A stretch of DNA of 64,000 nt from Glycomyces tenuis DSM 44171 (GTDB lineage: Bacteria > Actinomycetota > Actinomycetes > Mycobacteriales > Micromonosporaceae), in contig NZ_ATYW01000020.1 in the NCBI RefSeq assembly GCF_000427885.1, positions 112,114-176,113 of the forward strand, written 5' to 3'. Below, one piece after another: positions 8,433 to 15,038 of the stretch (position 1 is the first letter of the stretch; each line of letters begins with the position of its first letter). A program made the position numbers and the translations under genes. Below the pieces are notes generated by a model. The model was not told the DNA's origin. It did not search any database and saw nothing but the letters and a program-made list of their open reading frames with translations.

Positions 8433-9338
8433 CTATTTGAGTCCGGTGGTGGCGATGCCCTTGACCAGGTACTTCTGGCCCGCGATGAAGAAGCCGATGA
8501 TCGGCGCCAGCGACAGGACCGACATGGCGAACATCTGCCCCCACTGCGACTGGCCCTCGGAGTCGACGAACTGGCGCAGCGCCAGCGGCACCGTGTACAG
8601 CTCGGGGTCGGTCAGGTAGATCAGCGGCCCGAAGAACTCGTTCCACACCGAGATGAACGTGAAGATCGCGGTGGTGGCGAACGCGGGCGTGCACAGCGGC
8701 ATGATCACCTTCCAGAAGGTGCGGAACGGCCCGCACCCGTCGATGCGCGCGGCGTCGTCGAGCTCTTTGGGGAGCGAGCGCATGAACTGCACCATCAGGA
8801 AGATGAAGAAGGCGTTGGTGGCCAGGAAGTTCGGCACCAGCAGCGGATAGTAGGTGTTGAGCCAGCCGAGCTTGGAGAACAGGATGTACTGGGGCACCAG
8901 CAGGACGTGCCCGGGCAGCATCATGGTGCCGAGCATGAGCACGAAGAACAGCTTCCGGCCGGTGAAGTCGAGCCTGGCGAAGCCGTAGGCGGCCAGCGAG
9001 CACGAGAACAGGTTCCCGATGATGCTGAGCACCACGATGACCAGCGAGTTGGTGAAGTAGACGCCGAAGTCGTAGTCCAGGGCCGTCCAGCCGTCGGCGT
9101 AGTTCGACGGCGCCCATTCGGTCGGCCACAGCCGCAGGTCGTCGAAGATCAGCGAGTTCGGTTTGAGCGAGCTGGAGAGCATCCACAGCAGCGGGTACAT
9201 CATGACCAGGCCCACCAGGCTCAAGAGCAGGTGCCGTGTGAATCTGCTCCGCCTGGTGGAGCCGAACCGCTCGATGGGGGCTTCGTCGTCGCGCTCGCGC
9301 TTTCCGGCCCGGCGCGGGGATGCGGTGTTGATCGACAT
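8433..9338 (-). CDS. Carbohydrate ABC transporter permease (MalG-like)
   Basis: 301 aa, six membrane segments. The EAA loop that contacts the ATPase is seen as LDDAARIDGCGPFRTFW. ATG at 9338, 8 bp after the stop of the partner permease. CUT1-type transporters need a shared ATPase (MsiK-like), and none is encoded in this operon, as is usual in actinomycetes. Confidence 0.9.
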   Translation of the reverse strand: MSINTASPRRAGKRERDDEAPIERFGSTRRSRFTRHLLLSLVGLVMMYPLLWMLSSSLKPNSLIFDDLRLWPTEWAPSNYADGWTALDYDFGVYFTNSLVIVVLSIIGNLFSCSLAAYGFARLDFTGRKLFFVLMLGTMMLPGHVLLVPQYILFSKLGWLNTYYPLLVPNFLATNAFFIFLMVQFMRSLPKELDDAARIDGCGPFRTFWKVIMPLCTPAFATTAIFTFISVWNEFFGPLIYLTDPELYTVPLALRQFVDSEGQSQWGQMFAMSVLSLAPIIGFFIAGQKYLVKGIATTGLK

Positions 9339-9346
9339 GGCAGACC

Positions 9347-10312
9347 TCAGTTGTCGTAGTGGACCCAGTACTTGCCGGACAGGAACGTGAGCCCGGTGAA
9401 CACGGCGATGACGATCAGGAGCGTCCACGCCATCGCCGAGGCGTATCCCATGTGGAACTGGTTGAACCCCTGCTGGTACAGGTACAGGTTGTAGAACAGC
9501 GTGGAGTTCGCCGGACCGCCGGAGCCGTTGTTCATCACGAAGCCCTGGGTGAACGTCTGGAACGAGGCGATGAGCGACTGGATCAGGTTGAAGAAGATGA
9601 TGGGGCTCAGCAGCGGCAGGGTGATCGAGCGGAACTGCCGCCATCTGGAGGCGCCGTCGACCGCGGCCGCCTCGTAGTACATCGTCGGGATCTGCCGCAG
9701 CCCGGCCAGGAAGATCACCATCGGCGAGCCGAAGGTCCAGACGTGCAGGACGATCAGCATGCTCAGCGCGTAGTCGGGGTCGGTGGTCCACGAGGGGCCC
9801 TGGACGCCGAACCAGCCGAGGAAGGCGTTCACGATCCCCTCGCGGCCGAAGATCTCCCGCCACAGCAGGACGACCGCGACGCTGGCGCCCAGCAGCGAGG
9901 GCAGGTAGAACACCGCCCGGTAGACCGGCAGCCCCTTCACCCCGCGGTTGAGGACCATCGCGACCAGCAGCGCGGCCGCCAGCGACAGCGGCACCGACAC
10001 GAACGTGTAGGTGAAGGTGACCTTCAGCGACTGGAGGTACAGCGGGTCGGCGAACATCTCGCGGAAGTTCTCGAAGCCGATCCACTTCGGATCGTTGAGG
10101 AGGTTGTAGTCGGTGAACGCCAGGTACAGCGAGGCGAAGAACGGGATGACCACCAGCAGCATCCCGAGGAACCAGGGCAGCAGGAACAGGTAGCCGGCGC
10201 GGTCCCTGTGCCGGCGGCGTCCAGCGGCCGGGCCACGGCCGCCGCGGCGCTCTCGCGCCGCCGGCACAGGGACCTGCTCCCTCACTGTGTTGGCATCGGT
10301 CGGTGCGGTCAC
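9347..10312 (-). CDS. Sugar ABC transporter permease (MalF-like)
   Basis: 321 aa, six membrane segments after a basic cytoplasmic N-terminus. EAA loop: YEAAAVDGASRWRQF. GTG start at 10312 overlaps the binding-protein stop by 4 bp (GTGA). Pairs with the MalG-like protein downstream to form the importer channel. Confidence 0.9.
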   Translation of the reverse strand: MTAPTDANTVREQVPVPAARERRGGRGPAAGRRRHRDRAGYLFLLPWFLGMLLVVIPFFASLYLAFTDYNLLNDPKWIGFENFREMFADPLYLQSLKVTFTYTFVSVPLSLAAALLVAMVLNRGVKGLPVYRAVFYLPSLLGASVAVVLLWREIFGREGIVNAFLGWFGVQGPSWTTDPDYALSMLIVLHVWTFGSPMVIFLAGLRQIPTMYYEAAAVDGASRWRQFRSITLPLLSPIIFFNLIQSLIASFQTFTQGFVMNNGSGGPANSTLFYNLYLYQQGFNQFHMGYASAMAWTLLIVIAVFTGLTFLSGKYWVHYDN

Positions 10313-11643
10313 TGCTCGAGCGCGTCCTGCGACTGGGCGACGAATGCGGCCGCGGCCTCGCTCGAGCTCATGCTGCCGAACTCGACCTCGGTCGCGATCG
10401 CCGCGAGGGCGTCGGCGATCGCCGAGCCGCCGGGCGGATAGGGGAAGGAGGGCGGCAGGTCCTCGCCCTGGAGCCCGATCAGGTACTCCGTGGCGGTCCG
10501 GTCCTCCTCCGCGAGATCGCCCATCAGGTCCTCGGCGATCTGGGAGTTGGGCGGCACCCCGCGCGTGGTGCCGGTGGCCTGGGAGGCCCGGGGGTCGTTG
10601 GCCAGGAAGTCCAGCAGCCGCAGCGCCTCGTCCTGATGCTCCGAGGCCGAGGCGATCGACCACAGGTGCGGGCAGTCGACCGACTGGCCGCGGCGGACAC
10701 CGGTGGTCTCGCCGGGCATGCGCAGCAGCGCGAGGTTGCCGCCCGCGGCCTGGGAGTAGGACAGGAAGTTGTTGGTGGGGATGATCTGGCTGGCCAAGGT
10801 GCCCGCGGCGATGTAGGACTGCTCGGCGCCGCCGCCGACCTGCTCGAAGAAGCCCGCGGGCGGGAAGCCGCCGGCGTCGCGCATGGCCTGGATCATGTCG
10901 AACCAGGCCTGGACGCTCGCTTCGGACGCCCCGAACCGGCCGTCCTCGGTGAAGAAGTCCTCGCCCTGCTGGCGGATCCAGACGATGATGTTGGCGAGGG
11001 TGGACGCCTCGAAGCCGGTGCCGTAGACCTCGCCGCCGGTGGCCTCGGTGACGGAGGCGGAGAACTCGGCGAGGTCGTCCCAGCTCCAGGTGTCGCCGTC
11101 GGGGATCGCGATGCCGTGCTCGTCGGTGATGTCGCGGTTGACGATGAAGCCGATCGCGTTGAGTCCGGCCGGGACGCCGTACACGGCGCCGTCGACCTCG
11201 GCCAGGGCCCGGGCGCTCTCGGACAGGCCGGAGAGGTCGACCGCGTCGCCGGCGGTGTTCAGGTCGAGCAGGGCGCCCCGGTCGGCGAACTCGCGAAGCG
11301 AGTCCATGCGCTGGGCCATCAGGTCGGGCTCGTCCCCGGCGGCGAAGCGGGTGGCGAGCTTGTCCTGGTAGGGGCCCGAGTCCTGGTACTCGGTCTTGAC
11401 GGCGATGCCGGTCTCCTCGGTGAAGATGTCGAGGGCGGCCTCGGTGACCTCGGCGCGGGCCGCGTCGCCCCACCAGACCATGTTGATCTCGCCTTCGCCG
11501 CCGGAGGAGTCGTCGCCGCCTCCGAAGCCGCGGCCGCAGGCGGCCAGACCGGGTCCGAGGGCGAGGCCGAGGCCGGACAGCCCGGACGTCTTCATCAGGT
11601 TCCGGCGGCTCAGTCGCGGGCGGGAGGGGGTGCGGTCGTTCAT
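10309..11643 (-). CDS. Extracellular sugar-binding lipoprotein (family 1), Tat-type signal
   Basis: 444 aa. The N-terminus has a twin-arginine motif SRRNLMK (R13, R14), a hydrophobic stretch and a lipobox LAAC with C36 as the lipidated residue. The rest is typical of CUT1 solute-binding proteins. First gene of the operon reading down to 3869, with a clear promoter at 11801-11830 and an approximately 150-nt leader. The substrate is probably an oligosaccharide released by the neighbouring pectate lyase or a co-occurring hemicellulose side chain (inference). Confidence 0.9.
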   Translation of the reverse strand: MNDRTPSRPRLSRRNLMKTSGLSGLGLALGPGLAACGRGFGGGDDSSGGEGEINMVWWGDAARAEVTEAALDIFTEETGIAVKTEYQDSGPYQDKLATRFAAGDEPDLMAQRMDSLREFADRGALLDLNTAGDAVDLSGLSESARALAEVDGAVYGVPAGLNAIGFIVNRDITDEHGIAIPDGDTWSWDDLAEFSASVTEATGGEVYGTGFEASTLANIIVWIRQQGEDFFTEDGRFGASEASVQAWFDMIQAMRDAGGFPPAGFFEQVGGGAEQSYIAAGTLASQIIPTNNFLSYSQAAGGNLALLRMPGETTGVRRGQSVDCPHLWSIASASEHQDEALRLLDFLANDPRASQATGTTRGVPPNSQIAEDLMGDLAEEDRTATEYLIGLQGEDLPPSFPYPPGGSAIADALAAIATEVEFGSMSSSEAAAAFVAQSQDALEQ

Positions 11644-11670
11644 CGCGCTTGCGGTCCTTTCCTTCCGTGC

Positions 11671-11717
11671 GGCCGGGGGAGGTCCGGCCTCGGGCGTGCG
11701 CTCCGCGGCGGCGGAGC
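11671..11717 (-). other. Two stem-loops in the ABC operon leader
   Basis: Perfect inverted repeats GGCCGG/CCGGCC (11671-11689, 7-nt loop) and GCTCCGC/GCGGAGC (11700-11717, 4-nt loop) lie between the predicted transcription start near 11793 and the ATG at 11643. They would form stable adjacent hairpins in the mRNA leader. They may affect mRNA stability or translation; no known riboswitch is recognised. Confidence 0.35.
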
Positions 11718-11800
11718 GGGGTGCGGCTGGGTGGCGCGTCGCCGGGTCTCGGTCGTCCGCGTCTCGGCTTCGGGGGCCGCTGGACTCGGGGTCGCGGCTC

Positions 11801-11830
11801 AGATTACGACTGTGATTCAGGTTATGTCAA
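11801..11830 (-). promoter_or_regulatory. Promoter of the sugar-importer/GH43/ROK operon
   Basis: On the minus strand, TTGACA (11825-11830) and TAATCT (11801-11806) are separated by 18 bp. The -35 is a consensus match and the -10 fits the actinobacterial TAnnnT pattern. The AT-rich island around 11800-11860 contrasts with the surrounding GC-rich DNA. Transcription would start near 11793. Confidence 0.7.
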
Positions 11831-11880
11831 GTCATGAAAAAAATTTGTTCGGAATGCGACGCGCATCGATGCCTTGAAGG

Positions 11881-11971
11881 CGGCGGCGCGGCGCCCGGCG
11901 GCCACCGCCGAGCACCGCGCCGCCGGTGAGGAGCCCGGCCGGCCCCTCCCGTCGCTGCGGAGGGACCGGCC
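11881..11971 (-). terminator. Tandem GC-rich stem-loops after the pectate lyase gene
   Basis: The 493-bp gap 11644-12136 has no credible gene. It contains two strong inverted repeats: 11937-11971 (13-bp arms with one mismatch, 9-nt loop) and 11881-11925 (11-bp perfect arms CGGCGGCGCGG/CCGCGCCGCCG enclosing a second 6-bp hairpin). They lie 165-255 bp beyond the pectate lyase stop and just before the promoter of the next operon, as expected for a terminator that isolates the two units. No U-tract, which is normal in high-GC actinomycetes. Confidence 0.5.
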
Positions 11972-12136
11972 GACGCCGCCGGTCGAAGCGCGGCACCACT
12001 GGATCGCTGGACGAGACCGCCGGCGGCGCAAGGGCGTCCGGTGGGCCGGGCGCCATGCGGCCCGAGCCCACCGGGCACTCCCTCGGTCACGGTCCGGACG
12101 CCCGAGGCGGCGTCCGCGCGGTGCCTTCCGGGTCGG

Positions 12137-13777
12137 CTACGGCAGCACCTGGGTGCCGCCGAAGGTCACGACGAGGCTGCCGTCCGAGGCGAAGGACCAG
12201 TCCAGCGAGCCGGAGTACTCCGAGCAGCGGGAGCCGTTCGAGCCCTCCCACCACTGGTTCCCTCCGGCGTCGTCGCCGATGATCCGGTCCTCGTCGCCCG
12301 AGTCGCACGAGGTGTTGTCGCGGAAGGTCGAGGAGCCGCCGTCGAAGTTGAAGTTGCGCTCGGCGTTGCCGATGCTGGCGTTGCCGGTGATCGTCATCGA
12401 CCCGGGGTTCGAGTTGTAGGTGAACCCGTGCTTGCCGTTGTCGTAGGCGATGCTGTTGGTCACGGTGTGGTCGACCGCGATGTCCTCGCCGCCGAGCTTG
12501 AAGCCGTTGCGGTCGCCGTTGCCGGCCTGGCCGCCGTTCGAGAGCGTCCCGTTCTCGTACGCCAGGGAGTTCTCGATCAGCACCTCGCCGATCGGGCCCG
12601 TGTCGTCCTTGGTGTACAGGTCCCAGCCGTCATCGATGTTGTTGTGCGCCACGGTGTTGCGGAAGACGTTACCGGGACCGGAGGTCAGCTTCGCGGCGAA
12701 GCCGTCGGCGTCCTCGCCGTCGGAGTCGACGTTGTCGTGCGACTCCGAGCTCACCACGAGGTTGTGCGAGGGCCACTCCTCTTCGGGCGCCCCGGCGGTG
12801 TACCGCGCGATCTGGAGGCCCGTGTCGGCGTTGTGCCGCGTGACGACCCGCTCGATGATGTTGTGGTTGCCGCCCAGGAGGATCCCGTTGTCGCCGGCGT
12901 TCTCGACGATGAGGCCGTAGAAGTGCCACCAGTCGCCGCCCATGGCGATGCCGCGGTTGGCCGAGTCCTCGCTCTGGCCCGAGAAGTCCAGCACCGGCGT
13001 CTCGCCCGGGTAGGCGAACAGCTCGGTGCGGTCCGAGGAGGTGCCGTCGTTGCCCGGCTCGATGTGGACCGTCTCGGAGAAGTCGTAGGTCCCGCCCTTC
13101 AGGTAGATCGTCCCGCCCGGCTCGATGCGGCCGATCGCCGAGACCAGCGTCGTCGGGTCCGACTCGGTGCCGGAGGCGCCGTCGGTGCCGTCCGGCGCCA
13201 CGTACAGCTCGTCGCCGGTGGGCGGGTCGGTCGGGTCGTCGGGCGTCGTCGGGTCGTCCGGCGGCGTGGTGGTGTCGTCCGGCGGGGTGCCGTCGGTGGT
13301 CACGTCCACGTAGTCGAGGTTGGGCAGGCCCTCCCCGGCGGTGGCGGTGAACTCGATCGTGTTGGTCCCCGCGTCCAGCTCCACCTCCACGAGCTCGGTG
13401 ACCCAGTTCGTCCACGCGCCGGTGTCCTCGAACGCGGCCGAGGCCGCGGTGGCGTCGTTGACCGCCACCTCGGCGGGCCGGTCGCCTCCGCCGCCGTTGG
13501 CGTACCGGATGCCAAGGGTGGCCGTCCCGGCCGCGTCGGCCTCGACGGTGAACCGGGCCCACGCGCCTTCCTCGTTCTCCGAGTTGCAGAAGCCGCTGCC
13601 GGAGAACCCGGCGTGCTCGGACTCGATCTCGCCGCCGCACTCGACCGAGGAGTCCTCGGCCTCGTAGCGGGTCTCCTGGGCGTGGGCGGTGTTCATCGCG
13701 ACCATCGTCGCCGCGGCGGCGACCAGGCCGGTCAGGCCGGCCACCGAGGCCACGCGCACCTTTCTTCTTCGGGACAT
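12137..13777 (-). CDS. Secreted PL9-type pectate lyase with N-terminal carbohydrate-binding module
   Basis: 546 aa. A cleavable Sec signal peptide ends near AHAQ (about residue 33). Then a CBM6/35-like beta-sandwich (about 35-165, starting TRYEAEDS), a Thr/Pro/Asp-rich linker (about 166-195) and a right-handed beta-helix. The segment with DADGFAAKL and NIDDGWDLY is characteristic of PL9 pectate lyases, where Asp residues bind Ca2+ and a Lys acts as base. It should cleave polygalacturonate outside the cell, feeding the importer encoded downstream. AGAAGGA ribosome site precedes the ATG. Own promoter at 13829-13858. Confidence 0.85.
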   Translation of the reverse strand: MSRRRKVRVASVAGLTGLVAAAATMVAMNTAHAQETRYEAEDSSVECGGEIESEHAGFSGSGFCNSENEEGAWARFTVEADAAGTATLGIRYANGGGGDRPAEVAVNDATAASAAFEDTGAWTNWVTELVEVELDAGTNTIEFTATAGEGLPNLDYVDVTTDGTPPDDTTTPPDDPTTPDDPTDPPTGDELYVAPDGTDGASGTESDPTTLVSAIGRIEPGGTIYLKGGTYDFSETVHIEPGNDGTSSDRTELFAYPGETPVLDFSGQSEDSANRGIAMGGDWWHFYGLIVENAGDNGILLGGNHNIIERVVTRHNADTGLQIARYTAGAPEEEWPSHNLVVSSESHDNVDSDGEDADGFAAKLTSGPGNVFRNTVAHNNIDDGWDLYTKDDTGPIGEVLIENSLAYENGTLSNGGQAGNGDRNGFKLGGEDIAVDHTVTNSIAYDNGKHGFTYNSNPGSMTITGNASIGNAERNFNFDGGSSTFRDNTSCDSGDEDRIIGDDAGGNQWWEGSNGSRCSEYSGSLDWSFASDGSLVVTFGGTQVLP

Positions 13778-13828
13778 GTCGTTCCTTCTCTCGTATCGAA
13801 ATACATAGAAACGTTGATGGATCTTCCG

Positions 13829-13858
13829 AGTCTATGGAAAGGGCTTTCTCAATGTCAA
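13829..13858 (-). promoter_or_regulatory. Pectate lyase promoter
   Basis: Minus strand: TTGACA at 13853-13858 and TAGACT at 13829-13834 with an 18-bp spacer. Predicted start near 13822 gives a leader of about 45 nt. A weaker CG-centred dyad (13807-13818) would overlap the start region. Confidence 0.7.
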
Positions 13859-13867
13859 GGTCCGATG

Positions 13868-13881
13868 TGCAACCGATTGCT
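13868..13881. promoter_or_regulatory. LacI-type operator 1
   Basis: TGCAACCGATTGCT agrees with the LacI/GalR-family pattern TGCAAnCGnTTGCA at 11 of 12 fixed positions. It lies 9 bp upstream of the pectate lyase -35 box. Confidence 0.55.
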
Positions 13882-13975
13882 TTCAATATCGGGCACGAGG
13901 AGTGGCCATCCGACCGTCGGAGCGGCCGTTTCGCTCTCGCGTGAGCATTCGGCTGACGGCGGTGGCGCCAGTTGT

Positions 13976-13989
13976 TGCAAACGCTTGAA
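13976..13989. promoter_or_regulatory. LacI-type operator 2
   Basis: TGCAAACGCTTGAA matches TGCAAnCGnTTGCA at 11 of 12 fixed positions. Its centre is 108 bp from the centre of operator 1, a spacing that would allow looping. Confidence 0.5.
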
Positions 13990-14022
13990 CGTCCGACTCC
14001 GCCTGAAATGTCCTCTGTGTCG

Positions 14023-14976
14023 TCACCGTTCGCCGCTGAGGCGGACCCCGAAGGCCGCGAGCGCGGCCCGGAAGGCGGGCGGCTCCTCGACGGTCACCTC
14101 GGCGTCCAGAAAGGCCAGACCGGTGAGCAGCCATTCCCACGTGTCGAGCATCAGCGTGGCCCTGGTCCGCCGCTCGCCCAAGGGATGGAGCTCGACGTCC
14201 TCGTACCTGAACGCGTCGGCCACGGCCGCCGCGGGCGCCTCCACCGTGAGCACGACGCGCTCGCGGCCCCGGTTGATCCCCTGGTCGAGGTAGTCGACGG
14301 CGGTCGCGGCGGGCAGGGGCCGCGGGGCGAAGACGTCGTTCGTCATCGTCAGGCCGCCGATCCGGTCGACGCGGTACAGCCGCCAGTCGCCCCGCCCGGT
14401 GTCCCAGCCGAGCAGGTACCACCGCAGATGGCGGTGCACCTGCCGGTGCGGTTCGACGCGCCGCCGCGAGACCGCGCCGTCCTTGCGCTCGTAGTCGAAG
14501 GCGACCGCCCGCCGCTGCCCGATGGCCTCGGCCAGCGTCCCCAGGTCCGCGGCGCCGGTGCTCGGCGCGGGCGGGGCCTCGGTCTCCAGGCTCGCCCGCA
14601 GCCGCGCCGCCCGGTGGCGCAGGCGCTTCGGCAGGTACTGCTCGACCTTGCCGTAGGCCCGGGTCGCCGCGTCGTCCAGACTCCCCTCGGCCGCGCTGCC
14701 GGTGGCCGCGAGGGCGGCCAGCCCGAGCAGGACCGCGATCGCCTCGTCGTCGCCGAGCATGAGCGGCGGCATGGCCGTGCCGGCCGTGAGCCGGTAGTGG
14801 CCGCCGGGCCCCGGCCGGGTCGCCACGGGGTAGCCGTAGCCGCGGAGGCGGTCGACGTCGCGCCGCAGCGTCCTGGGGCTGACGCCGAGCCGCTCGGCGA
14901 GCTCCTCGCCGCTGAACGACCGCCCGGTCTGGAGCATGGCCAGCAGCGACAGGGCCCGCCCGGTGACATCCGCCAT
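14023..14976 (-). CDS. HTH/WYL-domain transcriptional regulator
   Basis: 317 aa. N-terminal winged helix (about 1-60, EELAERLGVSPRTLRRD), WYL domain (about 125-200 with RWYLLGWD) and a C-terminal WCX-like extension. ATG at 14976 is preferred because the protein then begins MADVTGRALSLLAML as in many homologues. Divergent from the UvrA-like gene, with a strong palindrome in the 62-bp gap, so it probably controls that gene and itself. Confidence 0.82.
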   Translation of the reverse strand: MADVTGRALSLLAMLQTGRSFSGEELAERLGVSPRTLRRDVDRLRGYGYPVATRPGPGGHYRLTAGTAMPPLMLGDDEAIAVLLGLAALAATGSAAEGSLDDAATRAYGKVEQYLPKRLRHRAARLRASLETEAPPAPSTGAADLGTLAEAIGQRRAVAFDYERKDGAVSRRRVEPHRQVHRHLRWYLLGWDTGRGDWRLYRVDRIGGLTMTNDVFAPRPLPAATAVDYLDQGINRGRERVVLTVEAPAAAVADAFRYEDVELHPLGERRTRATLMLDTWEWLLTGLAFLDAEVTVEEPPAFRAALAAFGVRLSGER

Positions 14977-14997
14977 GGCCCCAGTCTGGCCCATATC

Positions 14998-15016
14998 GCG
15001 GCCGGGAACCGGCCGC
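14998..15016. promoter_or_regulatory. Palindrome between WYL regulator and UvrA-like gene
   Basis: GCGGCCGG/CCGGCCGC, perfect 8-bp arms with a 3-bp centre. Relative to the predicted start of the plus-strand gene it covers about -41 to -23, so a bound protein would block the promoter. Confidence 0.5.
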
Positions 15017-15025
15017 ATCCGCTCA

Positions 15026-15031
15026 TAGCCT
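15026..15031 (+). promoter_or_regulatory. -10 box for leaderless UvrA-like mRNA
   Basis: TAGCCT ends 7 bp before the ATG at 15039, and no ribosome site precedes the ATG. This spacing puts the transcription start on or next to the start codon. No clear -35. Confidence 0.4.
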
Positions 15032-15038
15032 CGGTCGT

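Noticed and set aside
11822..12419. Several short frames in the gap after the pectate lyase
   Set aside because: Arginine/alanine-rich, no ribosome site, and they run across strong inverted repeats; the region is better read as terminator plus promoter.
13125..13313. Ser/Gly/Val repeat-like plus-strand frame
   Set aside because: Antisense of the Thr/Pro/Asp linker of the pectate lyase, so the repeats are only a reflection.
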